From Anaerolineae bacterium (GTDB lineage: Bacteria > Chloroflexota > Anaerolineae > Aggregatilineales > Phototrophicaceae): a stretch of DNA of 64,000 bases. The stretch lies in contig JAJDWK010000004.1 of NCBI GenBank assembly GCA_022825675.1, forward strand, positions 1 to 64,000, given 5' to 3'. The notes under the pieces were generated by a model. That model saw nothing but the letters and a program-made list of their open reading frames with translations, was not told the DNA's origin and did no database searches. A program made the position numbers and the translations under genes. Below, piece by piece: positions 1 through 9,495 of the stretch; the first letter of the stretch is position 1; every line of letters starts with the position of its first letter.

Positions 1-177
1 GGTGGGACCCAGCGGCAGCACCTGCCAGACAGATTGCCCCTGCGCCGCCAGCCAATCAACGAAGCGGTAAGCGCCAGCGCCCAGGTCGCCAATGCCATAG
101 CTGCCGGGCAAGGAACTGGGATGGAGCAGGATGCCGCTAGAGCGCGGAAGTGATGTCATCGCATCTGCACCGCGCAT
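1..177 (-). CDS. malQ: 4-alpha-glucanotransferase (amylomaltase), N-terminal fragment cut by window edge
   Basis: Only the first 59 codons lie in the window. The translation contains RSSGILLHPSSLPG, YGIGDLG and a WQVLPLGPT stretch, which is the conserved amino terminus of GH77 amylomaltases. These enzymes transfer alpha-1,4-glucan segments in glycogen and maltodextrin metabolism in the cytoplasm. The first ATG (177-175) follows the hisS stop codon with no gap. A second in-frame ATG at 159-157 is the alternative start, and neither has a clear Shine-Dalgarno sequence, so translation may be coupled to hisS. The family is secure despite the short piece, because the motif order matches exactly. 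The rest of the protein cannot be assessed. Confidence 0.85.
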   Translation of the reverse strand, partial: MRGADAMTSLPRSSGILLHPSSLPGSYGIGDLGAGAYRFVDWLAAQGQSVWQVLPLGPT

Positions 178-1506
178 CTAGCCATTGCCGAGGAGTTCCG
201 CCGCGCTTGCCGCCGCCGCCGCCAGCGTTACCTGTGTTTGCGCGCCATCACGCAGCCGCTTCAGCGAGACCAAGCCCGCCTCAATCTCGCTGGGACCAAG
301 CACCGCCACCAGCGGGATTCCCTTCTTTTCGGCATGGGCGAATTGCCGCCCCAATTTGCGCGTATCCAAATACACTTCTGTATTCAGCCCCGCTGCGCGC
401 ATTTTTTCGGCAAAACGCAGGGAAGCCGCCCGCGTCTCGGGGCTGAAGACTGTCACCAGCAGCTGCACTAAAGTGCGCGCCTGCCCGGCGGGATGCAGGC
501 GCAGCTTGTCCATCAGGTCCATTATCCGTTCCAGGCCGAAAGACACGCCAGTGGTGGGCAAGCTCTGGCGGCGGAACATGCCGATGAGGTTGTCATAGCG
601 GCCGCCGCCGGTGACGCTGCCCAGGTTCGGCTGCGAAATCACGGTTTCAAAGATGGGACCAGTGTAATAGCCCAGCCCGCGCGCCAGCGTGAAATCAAAA
701 TCGTAGAGTTCTTTTGCGATGCCCGCTTCTTCTAACAGCCCGCCCAGGCGGCGCAGATCTTCGATGCCATTATCGCCCTTGCCGATAAGCTCGGCGATAT
801 GCTCCAGGCTGTTGCCGCCGGGCTGCCGCGCTTGCAGCAGCTCCAGCATGCGGCGCGCCGCCTCAGCGCTGATGCCGCGTTCGGTCAATTCCGCGCGTAC
901 GCCATCAGCGCCAATTTTGTCGAATTTATCCACGCTGCGGTATAAACCCGGCAGCTGATGACTCGCCACGCCGGCAAAAGCGCCAATCGCGCTCAAGAGC
1001 TGGCGATGGTTAATCTTGATGACAAATTGCGGGAAGCCCAGCCGCTGCATAATGCGCGCCACCAGGGTGATGATTTCCGCATCCGCGCTGATGCCAGCGA
1101 TGCCAACAATATCGGCATCCACCTGCCAAAATTCGCGATAACGTCCCCGCTGTGGCCGCTCGCCGCGGAAGACCGGCGCGATGTGATAGCGCTTGAAGGG
1201 GAAGGTGATTTGGCTCTCATGCTGCGCGACCACGCGCGCCAGCGGCACCGTCAAGTCATAGCGCATCGCCAAGGGCTCGCGTTTGCTGCTGCCGTGCCGC
1301 GCTGTGTAGATGAGCTTCTCGGCATCCTCGCCATAATTGCCGAAGAGCGTCGTGTGCCGCTCCAGCACGGGGGTGGCGAGCGGCTCATAGCCGTAGCGCT
1401 GGAAGACCTCGGTGATGGTGTGCAGCACGGCGTTGCGCCGCAGCATCGCCTCGGGCAAAAAATCGCGAAATCCTTGCGGATTCCTCGGCTTGATGGCGTC
1501 TTTCAT
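178..1506 (-). CDS. hisS: Histidyl-tRNA synthetase
   Basis: This 442-residue protein is a class II aminoacyl-tRNA synthetase that charges tRNA-His. The N-terminal GFRDFLP motif, the motif 2 region (PVFRGERPQRGRYREF, near residue 110), the His-specific LARGLGYYTGPIFE segment (near 270) and motif 3 (GVSFGLERIM, near 320) are all present. A C-terminal anticodon-binding domain follows. Length is typical for bacterial HisRS. It starts 12 bases after the DinB-like gene and is followed directly by malQ, so the three probably form one minus-strand transcript. No T-box or other leader precedes it. Confidence 0.97.
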   Translation of the reverse strand: MKDAIKPRNPQGFRDFLPEAMLRRNAVLHTITEVFQRYGYEPLATPVLERHTTLFGNYGEDAEKLIYTARHGSSKREPLAMRYDLTVPLARVVAQHESQITFPFKRYHIAPVFRGERPQRGRYREFWQVDADIVGIAGISADAEIITLVARIMQRLGFPQFVIKINHRQLLSAIGAFAGVASHQLPGLYRSVDKFDKIGADGVRAELTERGISAEAARRMLELLQARQPGGNSLEHIAELIGKGDNGIEDLRRLGGLLEEAGIAKELYDFDFTLARGLGYYTGPIFETVISQPNLGSVTGGGRYDNLIGMFRRQSLPTTGVSFGLERIMDLMDKLRLHPAGQARTLVQLLVTVFSPETRAASLRFAEKMRAAGLNTEVYLDTRKLGRQFAHAEKKGIPLVAVLGPSEIEAGLVSLKRLRDGAQTQVTLAAAAASAAELLGNG

Positions 1507-1518
1507 ATTCCCCTCGGC

Positions 1519-2112
1519 TTAAGCTTCCGCGCGCGCGGCTAATGCCTGCCGTTTGACTTCGGCGATTTGCGCATAATGCCCGACTTCGTGCGATAGCCCA
1601 AAGAGAAAAGCCGCCGGCGCGTTCATCTCGCCAAAGCGGGCGATGAAACGCTCGGATAACTGGCGCTTCACATTAAGCAGGGGCTGGTCGGGCCAAGTCT
1701 CCAGATAGGCATTGCGCATGCGGCGGCTCTCTTCCAGCCGCTGGCGCGCCTGCGCTGCCGTCTTGATATCCCGCCAGGGCGTCTCGTAGCGCGGGCGCTC
1801 AGACGCGGGCACGCCACGCGCCAGGAGCGAGCTCAAAGCCGCGCCTTCTTCGCTGCTGGCGGTTACATGGGCGATCAAATGGGCGAAGGACCAGCCTATC
1901 GCTTCTTCGCCAGCGACGGCGAAGGGGTCGTCCGCTTCGGGATCTTCCGGGTCGAAGACAACATCCGCGTCGTGTAAACCCTCCAGCAAGCTCAGCAGAT
2001 AGTCAACGCTTTCGTCACTGAGCGCCCGCAGTTCGGCCACGCCGATATTCTCGCGCTTGGCGTATTCAATATAAGTTGTCTCGCCATTTTGCATCGGGGA
2101 AAAGTCAATCAT
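1519..2112 (-). CDS. DinB-like four-helix protein
   Basis: The 197-residue product has the pattern of the DinB/YfiT superfamily. There is a helical bundle with a His in a WSFAHLIAHV segment (near residue 75) and a second His pair in an HEVGHYAQIAEVKRQA segment near the C terminus, the usual metal ligands of this fold. DinB-like proteins often bind divalent metal and act as thiol-dependent transferases, but the substrate here is unknown. The start ATG at 2112 is about 190 bases from the divergent Fe-S gene. It is probably the first gene of an operon with hisS. Family assignment is moderate and specific function is not claimed. Confidence 0.7.
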   Translation of the reverse strand: MIDFSPMQNGETTYIEYAKRENIGVAELRALSDESVDYLLSLLEGLHDADVVFDPEDPEADDPFAVAGEEAIGWSFAHLIAHVTASSEEGAALSSLLARGVPASERPRYETPWRDIKTAAQARQRLEESRRMRNAYLETWPDQPLLNVKRQLSERFIARFGEMNAPAAFLFGLSHEVGHYAQIAEVKRQALAARAEA

Positions 2113-2236
2113 GGCTTTCCACTCCTGGTATTCTGTCCAATGGCATCTATTTTACCGATTCAAGCCGAATAGAAAACCTTGCTTTTTCACGATTCCGCTC
2201 GCGGATACATTGGCGGGCAGCCTTGCGCCGCCCCGT

Positions 2237-2264
2237 TTGTCATCAGCGGGCGCAATGGTACACT
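2237..2264 (+). promoter_or_regulatory. Probable sigma-70 type promoter for the Fe-S oxidoreductase
   Basis: A TTGTCA box (2237-2242) lies 16 bases from TACACT (2259-2264), and the ATG at 2299 follows 34 bases later behind a GGAGG at 2291-2295. The same -10 hexamer occurs in the infC promoter of this window. Confidence 0.55.
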
Positions 2265-2298
2265 GGATAGTGCGCAGAGCAGCAATCGCGGGAGGCAC

Positions 2299-4329
2299 AT
2301 GCTCACAGATATAGAAAAGATGCTCTTTGCCGTGCTGGCGCTCTTGTGCATTGGCGCTGCTTACGCCGGCTTTCGTGATATGTTTCTTATCATCGGGCGC
2401 GGGCAGGGCAGCCTGCCGCTGGATGGCATCGCGCGGCGGGCGCTGCGCGCGCTCTTATTATCTGCCACCCAGCGGACAACCCTGCGGACGCGCCGCCTGA
2501 CAAGCCTGCTGCATTGGGGCGTCGTCATCGGCTTCAGCTTCTATTTTCTGGTCAACGCGCTGGATTTGCTGCTCGGTTTCGTCCCCGGCTTTGATATGCG
2601 GCTGCAGCGGCTGCAGCGGCTGGGCGGCGCCTATGCTATCTATCGCTTGCTCGCCGATGTTCTAAGCGTGATTGTCCTGCTCGGCGTCGTCTATTTCATC
2701 AGCCGCCGGCTGATTTTGCCGAGCCGGAGCGAGCTGAGTTTTCAACCCAATATCAAGCTGCATCCACAAGCTGCCGCCGGTGCCATCACCGCCGATTCGC
2801 TGATTGTGGCGGCATTTATTCTGCTGCATGTCGGCGCCCGATTCCTCGGCGAGTCGCTGGTGGTGGCGCAGGCTGGCACCGATGCCTATATGCCCTTCGC
2901 GACTTGGACGGCGGGTATCTGGGCGGGGCTTAACGCGGAGGCATTGCAGGCGCTGCGCCATCTCTGCTGGTGGCTGGCGCTGGGCGGGATTTTGATCTTC
3001 CTGCCCTATTTCCCGCAGAGCAAACATGCGCATTTGTTCATGGCACCGCTGAATATCCTGACGCGCCCTCAACGCCGCTCCCCCGGTGCTTTGAACCCAC
3101 TGGACTTTGAAGACGAGAGCATCGAGCAATTTGGCGCGAACCGCCTGGAAGACCTATCCCAGACGCAAGTTCTCGATGCCTTCGCCTGCATCATGTGCAA
3201 CCGCTGCCAGGATGTCTGCCCCGCTTATGTGACCGGCAAGGAGCTGTCGCCAGCGGCGCTGGAAATCAACAAGCGCTTCAGCATCAAAGAGCGCTGGGAG
3301 GCGCTGGCGGCGGGCGAGCCGTCAGACTTGCCGCTGGCGGGCAGCCTGCTCAGCGAATCGGCGCTATGGGCATGCACTGCTTGCGGCGCTTGCGTCGATA
3401 TCTGCCCGGTCGGCAACGAGCCGATGTTTGATATTCTCGATATTCGGCGGGACGCGGTGCTGATGCAAAGCGATTTTCCCAGCGCCTTGCAAGGCGCATT
3501 TAACGGCATGGAGCGGCAAGGCAATCCCTGGCAGCTTGCTGGCGCCCGCGCCGCTTGGACCGCCGAGCTGGACTTCCCGGTGCCGACTATCGCCGAAAAT
3601 CCCGATTGCGACATCCTCTATTGGACGGGCTGTGCCGTCAGTTATGACTCGCGGGCGCAGGAAACCGCGCGGGCGCTGGCGCGGGTGCTGCATGCCGCAA
3701 ATGTCAACTTCGCGATATTGGGCGAAGCGGAAAAATGCACTGGCGATGCCGCGCGCCGCGCCGGCAACGAATATCTCTATCAAGAAATGGCGCAAGCCAA
3801 TATCGAGGTCTTAAACGCGGCGCAGCCCAAGCGCATTGTCGTAACCTGCCCGCATTGCTTGCACAATATCGGCGCGGAATACCCGGTATTCGGCGGCGAA
3901 TACGAAGTTCTGCATCATACAGAATTGATCGCCGAGCTCATCGCCGCGGGGGCACTGCCGCAATCGGCAAAGCCCGCGCGCTGGAGCAATGTCACCTTTC
4001 ACGATCCCTGCTATCTGGGGCGTCAGAATGGCATCGTCGCGGCACCGCGCAAAGTGCTGGCGGCGGCGTCTTTGCCCCCGCGCGAGATGCCGCGCAACCG
4101 CAAAAATTCCTTCTGCTGTGGCGCGGGCGGCGCGCAATTTTGGAAGGAAGAAGAACCCGGCGCACGCAAAATCAATCACGAGCGCTACCAAGAAGCCAAA
4201 GCCACTGGCGCGGAGGCGCTGGCGGTTGGCTGCCCCTTCTGCCTGCGCATGTTTGAAGACGCCAGCCAAGACATAACTGGCGGTCCCGCCGTAGTAGACA
4301 TTGTTGAGATTATTGCCGAAAATCTCTGA
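2299..4329 (+). CDS. Membrane-anchored (Fe-S)-binding heterodisulfide-reductase-like oxidoreductase
   Basis: The product has 676 residues from the ATG at 2299, which has GGAGG four to eight bases upstream; an upstream in-frame ATG at 2179 lacks such a site. The N-terminal third has several hydrophobic helices like the NarI/DsrM cytochrome b fold. Two ferredoxin-type clusters follow (CIMCNRCQDVCP and CTACGACVDICP). Then come two Cys-rich CCG-type domains, including YWTGCAVSYD, TCPHCLHN, FHDPCYLGR and FCCGAGG. This order matches HdrD/DsrK-related quinone-linked reductases. The electron donor and acceptor cannot be read from the sequence. No electron transfer flavoprotein genes are adjacent, although a fadN/fadA locus sits 36 kb away. 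Confidence 0.85.
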   Translation: MLTDIEKMLFAVLALLCIGAAYAGFRDMFLIIGRGQGSLPLDGIARRALRALLLSATQRTTLRTRRLTSLLHWGVVIGFSFYFLVNALDLLLGFVPGFDMRLQRLQRLGGAYAIYRLLADVLSVIVLLGVVYFISRRLILPSRSELSFQPNIKLHPQAAAGAITADSLIVAAFILLHVGARFLGESLVVAQAGTDAYMPFATWTAGIWAGLNAEALQALRHLCWWLALGGILIFLPYFPQSKHAHLFMAPLNILTRPQRRSPGALNPLDFEDESIEQFGANRLEDLSQTQVLDAFACIMCNRCQDVCPAYVTGKELSPAALEINKRFSIKERWEALAAGEPSDLPLAGSLLSESALWACTACGACVDICPVGNEPMFDILDIRRDAVLMQSDFPSALQGAFNGMERQGNPWQLAGARAAWTAELDFPVPTIAENPDCDILYWTGCAVSYDSRAQETARALARVLHAANVNFAILGEAEKCTGDAARRAGNEYLYQEMAQANIEVLNAAQPKRIVVTCPHCLHNIGAEYPVFGGEYEVLHHTELIAELIAAGALPQSAKPARWSNVTFHDPCYLGRQNGIVAAPRKVLAAASLPPREMPRNRKNSFCCGAGGAQFWKEEEPGARKINHERYQEAKATGAEALAVGCPFCLRMFEDASQDITGGPAVVDIVEIIAENL

Positions 4330-4359
4330 TACCCGCGTTGACAGAGCAGGGAGGGCAAG

Positions 4360-4947
4360 GTGGCGGGCTATAGCTTTGCGCGAGTGCCGACGCTGGAGAC
4401 GCCGCGGCTGCGGCTGCGGCAAATCACCGAGCGGGATTGCGCTGCCTGGCTGGCGGTCATCGAGAGCCCGGGCGCGCTTCGCTATCTGCTGGATTTCCCT
4501 AGCCCGCCGCGCCTGGCTGACATGCAGGCGATATTCGCCTGGGCAGAGCGCATCTTCCGTGAAAAATCCGGCATCCGCTGGGCAATCACGCTGAAGCCGG
4601 CGCATACCATGATTGGCAGTTGCGGCTTCCATCTCTATGCGCCATGCCATCGCCGCGCCGAGGTCGGCTACGAATTGCATTCGGGCTATTGGCGGCGCGG
4701 CATCATGACCGAGGCGCTGGCGGCAGTCTTGCGCTTCTGCTTTGAGCAGCTTGACCTGCACCGGGTAGAAGCGGATGTGGTCGAAGGCAATATCGCCTCG
4801 GCGGCATTGCTGAAGAAAATGGGCTTCACGCTGGAAGGCGCTTGGCGTGACCGCGAATATCAGCGCGGCGCTTATCACAGCTTGTGGCAATTCGGCCTCT
4901 TACAACCGGAATTCCGCGCCAAGCAATTCTCAGGTTTGACGAAGTGA
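4360..4947 (+). CDS. GNAT acetyltransferase, RimJ/RimL type
   Basis: This 195-residue protein starts at a GTG (4360) with GGAGGG just upstream. It shows the RimJ/RimL GNAT layout: ETPRLRLRQITERD at the start, GSCGFHLY in the middle, EVGYELHSGYWRRGIMTEA as the acetyl-CoA loop, and ASAALLKKMGF near the end. Such enzymes acetylate N-terminal or small-molecule amines; the substrate is unknown. It lies 30 bases downstream of the Fe-S gene. Its stop overlaps the GTG start of the following glycosyltransferase (GTGA), suggesting translational coupling. Confidence 0.85.
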   Translation: MAGYSFARVPTLETPRLRLRQITERDCAAWLAVIESPGALRYLLDFPSPPRLADMQAIFAWAERIFREKSGIRWAITLKPAHTMIGSCGFHLYAPCHRRAEVGYELHSGYWRRGIMTEALAAVLRFCFEQLDLHRVEADVVEGNIASAALLKKMGFTLEGAWRDREYQRGAYHSLWQFGLLQPEFRAKQFSGLTK

Positions 4948-6833
4948 GCCGAAGCGCCAGCATTATGCTATGCGCGATGGTGGCGGTGCTGCTGCTGGCA
5001 TTCGCCCTGAGCGTCGGCGGCTTGATGAGCCATCCCATCTGGATTGATGAACTGTATTCGCTGGCGCACATGGGCGTTTTCGAGCCGCCATACGATTTCG
5101 CGCAAGTCTATGATTCATTGAGCGCGAAGTCGCCCAATCAATTGCCGCTCTACTACTGGCTGGGCGCGCTCTGGGCGCAGGCGGTCGGCTGGACGCAAGC
5201 CGCCATGCGCGCCCTGTCGCTGCTGCTGGGCATGCTCACGATTGCGCTGCTGTATCGCTTCGGCGCGGATGCCCTGGATAGAAGAACCGGCTTTTTCGCC
5301 GCCCTCCTGCTCGGCACTAGCGTCTTTGCGCTGATTTATTTTGCATTCTTACGCAATTATGCCCTGCTGCTGCTGCTGGCGGCGCTCAACGGCTGGCTCT
5401 ATTGGCGGCTATTAAATGCTCAGCACACATCACGGGCGGCGCTGGCGCTTTTCAGCTTGTCCAGCGCGCTGCTGCTGTATACCCATTATTTGTCGCTTGT
5501 ATGGATTGCCAGCCTGCTGCTGCACGCTTTGATATGCGCGCGGCGGGGCGGCTATTGGCGGCGCATAGTCCTGGGCGTGGCCGGCGGCTTTCTGCTGTTT
5601 TTGCCGATATTGCCCAGTTTCGTCCAGGGGATCCGCTACTCCACAGAAAGGCAGCATCAATGGAATGATTCCTCAAGCTCGCTGGAGCTGCTGCCAGCGT
5701 TTATCGAACTCCTGTCAAATGGGGCGCCCGTCCTGCTGCTGCTCGCTGGCATGCTTTTTGTGGCGGCACAGCGCAAGCTGCCAGATTCTGGCAGCGGCAG
5801 GCTCTTGATACTGCTCGCCATTCAGCTCGCGCTTATGGTATTGGCGGATTCGCTGATAAACCTGGTATGGCTGCGGCGCATGCGCTATTTCCTCATGCTT
5901 TGGCTGCCGGCATGTATCGTCATCGCCTATTGCATCTCCGCCTGGAGCCATTGGAAAGCGATTTTTTCCGTGGGCATTCTCTTATGGCTGGCGGCGGGCT
6001 TGCGCTTCCAGCAATCGGCGCGCGTTTTTGACTTTGCCGAAGGCTATTTTTTGCCTGCTGAAAGCCCACCGCTGCAAAAGCTCAGTCCTCTCTTCGCCAA
6101 TGCCATGCGCCCGCAGGACTTCCTGCTGGCCGCATCAGACACCGATACGCTCAACAATGACAGGCGGATGGGAAAAAGCATCGCCGATTATTATTTGGAG
6201 GCGCTGCTGAACATCGACGGCTTCATTTTCCCTTCACACTTAACTGGCACCGACCTGCGCGAAAGATTTGAAGACCGCGTTGGCAATCATCCCTACCTGC
6301 TCTTCATGCGCTATGAGGGCGCGCCCGCCGGCTTGACCCGCGAACTTACCGCGCTGGTGCATAGCCGCTATCGGCGCTGCGAGCCGGATATCCCCCATCA
6401 GGACTTTACTTTGCAGCGTTTTGCCTTAGCCTGGATGCCATGCGAGCGCGGAGCCTATCAACCTTTCGCCTTTGAAAATGGCATTCACATCGTCGACCGC
6501 TATGCGGTCTATCAGCCGGCTGAAGCTATGCTGCGCGCTGTGATTGGCTGGGAAGTTGCCACCAGCCAACACTTAAAGCAATATAATATAACGGCGCAAG
6601 TGTTTGACCGCGGCGGCAACAAAGTCTTGCAAGCGCCCGACCGCCACCTCTATGACAAAGTGCTCAAATGGCAGCTGATAGAATTGCCCACCGAAGCGCT
6701 CCTGCCCGGGGACTATCGCCTGGCGCTGATTTTGTACGAGCGGGCGCGCAGCTCCAACCGGGTGGCAGGCGCTGACCTCACGAGCGGCGACATAACGGAT
6801 ATGCCCACGCTCCTGCGCTTCACTGTAGAATGA
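4944..6833 (+). CDS. GT-C fold polytopic membrane glycosyltransferase-like protein (copy 1)
   Basis: The 629-residue product is taken from the GTG at 4944, which overlaps the previous stop codon. About ten to twelve hydrophobic helices fill the first two thirds. An IWIDELYSL motif lies in the first outer loop, matching the W-x-DE signature of GT39/ArnT-like GT-C enzymes that use polyprenyl-phosphate sugars. A C-terminal soluble domain of about 120 residues contains ENGIHIVDRYAVY and APDRHLYDKVLKW, both repeated in the next gene. It is a tandem paralogue of 6889-8814. The acceptor, whether protein, lipid or polysaccharide, is unknown. Confidence 0.75.
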   Translation: MSRSASIMLCAMVAVLLLAFALSVGGLMSHPIWIDELYSLAHMGVFEPPYDFAQVYDSLSAKSPNQLPLYYWLGALWAQAVGWTQAAMRALSLLLGMLTIALLYRFGADALDRRTGFFAALLLGTSVFALIYFAFLRNYALLLLLAALNGWLYWRLLNAQHTSRAALALFSLSSALLLYTHYLSLVWIASLLLHALICARRGGYWRRIVLGVAGGFLLFLPILPSFVQGIRYSTERQHQWNDSSSSLELLPAFIELLSNGAPVLLLLAGMLFVAAQRKLPDSGSGRLLILLAIQLALMVLADSLINLVWLRRMRYFLMLWLPACIVIAYCISAWSHWKAIFSVGILLWLAAGLRFQQSARVFDFAEGYFLPAESPPLQKLSPLFANAMRPQDFLLAASDTDTLNNDRRMGKSIADYYLEALLNIDGFIFPSHLTGTDLRERFEDRVGNHPYLLFMRYEGAPAGLTRELTALVHSRYRRCEPDIPHQDFTLQRFALAWMPCERGAYQPFAFENGIHIVDRYAVYQPAEAMLRAVIGWEVATSQHLKQYNITAQVFDRGGNKVLQAPDRHLYDKVLKWQLIELPTEALLPGDYRLALILYERARSSNRVAGADLTSGDITDMPTLLRFTVE

Positions 6834-6888
6834 GCGCCATCAGCTATAGTGCAGCTGGGCGCAGCCGACAGGTCTGGCGGATTACTGG

Positions 6889-8814
6889 ATGACCAGCTCC
6901 GATTCGAGGCGCAGCCCCCAACTCAGCGCTAGCGAGCGGGCGCTGCTGCCGCTTTGTTTATTGCTCTTGAGCGCATTCGCCCTGGGCGCGCTCGGCTTGA
7001 ACCGGGACATCGTCTGGCTGGACGAGATGTTCTCGCTCGGCAATATGGGCGCCTTCGACCCCGCCTACAGCCCGGCGCAAGTTGTCGAATCCCTCGCCCA
7101 ACACAGCCCGGATCACGCGCCGCTCTACTTCGTTTTGGGCGCGCAATGGAGCCGCCTTGCCGGCTGGACGCAATTGCCCGCCCGCTATCTCTCGCTGTTG
7201 CTGGGGCTGCTGCTGGTTGCCTTTCTCTATCGCTTTACGGCTTATATCACAAACCGCCAAACGGGTTTGGTCGCGGCGCTGCTCATCAGCAGCAGCGGCT
7301 TTGTCCTGCTGTATTTCCACGAGATTCGCATGTACACGCTGCTGATGCTGCTGGCGGTGTGGCATGTGCATTTGTATTTCCGCCTGATTGCTGACGATGA
7401 CGATGACGGCGGCTGGCGGCTGTGGGCGCTGTTTGTGATGACTGCCGCCGCGCTGATATACACCCATGTCTACGCCATTTTCCTCTTCGCCGCGCTCTTG
7501 GGGCAGCATCTCGTTTTCCGCCGCCATGCCCGCCGCTGGCTCTCGATTATGCTGGCATGGGCTATCGGCGCGGCGGCATTTTTGCCCTATTTGTCTATAT
7601 TTCTGCTGGGCTTCGCCGATGTTACCACCAGCAGCGATACGCAGGCGATGGCATTCAGCACGCCCGAATTGCTCACCGCTGTGCTGCATCCGCTGGTCAA
7701 CGACATGCTGATACTCTGGCTGCCCATCGTCCTGCTGGCGGGGCTGTGGCTGCGGCGCGCCCGCAGCCGGCATATCGCGCGCCTGGCGGTTGTCGTCGCG
7801 CTCATATTCCTGTGTATCATCGCGCTTAACGCGGTATACCCGGTGATTTCCATCAACCGCATCCGCTATTTTTTGATTGGCGTACCCTTTTATATCGTGG
7901 TGCTGGCGGCGCTGCTGATGGCTTCGCCAGTTCAGCGCGCCTTGCGTCTGCTCTTCCTGCTGGTTTGGATCGCCGGCGGCATCAATATCGTGCTGCAAGC
8001 GGAAAATTGGACCTATGCCGGGCATCAAACATTGCTGATGGACCATCCGCCATTAAACCGCTTCGCCGATTCTTTGATGGGCAAAGTGAAAAGCCAGGAC
8101 TTCCTGCTCGGTTTTGCCGGGTCGCCCGCCATCAACTGGCGGCTGAAGCACGGCTATAGCAAGGGCGATTATTATGCGCAGGTCGCGCTGGGCATTGATG
8201 GCGCTTTTGTCAACGCCCGCCTGCGCGGGGACGCGCTGCAGCAGGACCTTCAAGCGCGCATCGACAGCCACCCCTATCTTCTTTTCGCCTATGACCCCCG
8301 CGATACCCCGCCGGTATTTGACGATGTTTCGCGGGCGCTGCGAGCGGACTATCGCGCTTGCGCTGTTCTGGCGGATTCGCCCGATGTCTTCATCCAGCGT
8401 TATGTGCTGAAGCCGCTTGACTGCGGGCGTGACTATCAGCCGATTCAGTATGAAAACGGCATTCACATTGTCGACAAATTCGCCTTTTTTTCCGCGGAAG
8501 AACGCCGCCTGCGCCTCTACACTGGCTGGCAAGTCGCTGATGAAGAGCAGCTAGATATGTACAATGTATCTATCCAGTTGTTTTCTTCCGATGGGCAGAA
8601 AGCCTTGCAGACGCCAGACAGACACCTCTATGATGATGTCTTAACTTGGTACGCGCTGGACATTTCCACGGCGGACTTGCCGCCGGGGGGCTATTCCGCG
8701 AATGTGATACTCTACAACCGCTACGGGAGTGAAAGCAAAGTCCGCGGCAAGGACCTGACCACCGGCGAAGCGGGATTGATACTGCCGCTACTTCATTTCA
8801 CCATCAGCGAGTGA
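6889..8814 (+). CDS. GT-C fold polytopic membrane glycosyltransferase-like protein (copy 2)
   Basis: This 641-residue protein is collinear with the preceding gene. It has the same WLDEMFSLGNMGAFDPAY loop, the same run of transmembrane helices, and the same C-terminal domain with ENGIHIVDKFAFF and TPDRHLYDDVLTW. The two arose by tandem duplication and have diverged strongly in the membrane part. The 55-base gap before it holds a TATAGT that could be a -10 box. Its stop overlaps the GTG start of the methyltransferase (GTGA). A role in cell-surface glycan transfer is inferred from the fold only. Confidence 0.75.
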   Translation: MTSSDSRRSPQLSASERALLPLCLLLLSAFALGALGLNRDIVWLDEMFSLGNMGAFDPAYSPAQVVESLAQHSPDHAPLYFVLGAQWSRLAGWTQLPARYLSLLLGLLLVAFLYRFTAYITNRQTGLVAALLISSSGFVLLYFHEIRMYTLLMLLAVWHVHLYFRLIADDDDDGGWRLWALFVMTAAALIYTHVYAIFLFAALLGQHLVFRRHARRWLSIMLAWAIGAAAFLPYLSIFLLGFADVTTSSDTQAMAFSTPELLTAVLHPLVNDMLILWLPIVLLAGLWLRRARSRHIARLAVVVALIFLCIIALNAVYPVISINRIRYFLIGVPFYIVVLAALLMASPVQRALRLLFLLVWIAGGINIVLQAENWTYAGHQTLLMDHPPLNRFADSLMGKVKSQDFLLGFAGSPAINWRLKHGYSKGDYYAQVALGIDGAFVNARLRGDALQQDLQARIDSHPYLLFAYDPRDTPPVFDDVSRALRADYRACAVLADSPDVFIQRYVLKPLDCGRDYQPIQYENGIHIVDKFAFFSAEERRLRLYTGWQVADEEQLDMYNVSIQLFSSDGQKALQTPDRHLYDDVLTWYALDISTADLPPGGYSANVILYNRYGSESKVRGKDLTTGEAGLILPLLHFTISE

Positions 8815-9482
8815 CAGGGGCAATGCAGCGAGTCAAGCTCATCTTCCGCCCGCTTTATGCGCCCTTTGTGCGTTTAATGCGCAACCACGCGGCAGTGGCA
8901 GCCGAGCGGCGGCGCATCCGCCAGGCGGTCGCCCAGGCGCTGGCAAATGACGCCCCGCTGAAGGTCATAGTAGGGGCGGGCGATAAACATCAGCGGGGCT
9001 GGATTAACAGTGATTTGCCCGCTTTTGATGTGCTGGAGGCGCGGCATTGGCGCTCGCTCTTCCCGCCGCATTCAATTGAGCGCTTGCTGGCGGAACATGT
9101 CTTCGAGCATTTGAGCGCCGCGCAATTTGCGCAATTTCTCCAACTGGCGCCGCGCTATCTCGCCCCGGGCGCGCGCATCCGCATCGCCGTGCCCGATGGC
9201 AATCACCCCGATCAGGACTATATCGAGCGCGTGCGCCCCGGCGGCAGCGGCATCGGGGCGCACGACCACAAACTGCTGTATACAAAGAGCCTGGCGCGCC
9301 AGCTGCTGGAAGCGGCGGGCTATCGCTATGAATTCCTTGAATATTTTGATGAAGCGGGCCTATTTCACCAGCGGCAATGGCAAGCGGCTGACGGCTTCGT
9401 CAGCCGCTCGGCAGCGCATGACCGCCGCAACGCCGGCGGCAAGCTCAACTACACCAGCTTGATATTCGATTGTTGGCGCTAG
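8811..9482 (+). CDS. SAM-dependent methyltransferase-like protein, COG4627 type
   Basis: The 223-residue product has a class I methyltransferase-like core: KVIVGAGDKHQRGWINSD, then LLAEHVFEHLS, then GARIRIAVPDG. The HVFEHL and VPDG elements are typical of predicted methyltransferases found in polysaccharide clusters. The GTG at 8811 overlaps the previous stop; an ATG at 8823 behind AGGGG is an alternative start. Position after two GT-C genes suggests that it modifies the same glycan or lipid, which is an inference. It converges on lpdA with a 13-base gap. Confidence 0.7.
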   Translation: MTGAMQRVKLIFRPLYAPFVRLMRNHAAVAAERRRIRQAVAQALANDAPLKVIVGAGDKHQRGWINSDLPAFDVLEARHWRSLFPPHSIERLLAEHVFEHLSAAQFAQFLQLAPRYLAPGARIRIAVPDGNHPDQDYIERVRPGGSGIGAHDHKLLYTKSLARQLLEAAGYRYEFLEYFDEAGLFHQRQWQAADGFVSRSAAHDRRNAGGKLNYTSLIFDCWR

Positions 9483-9495
9483 GGCAGGGCAGGCG

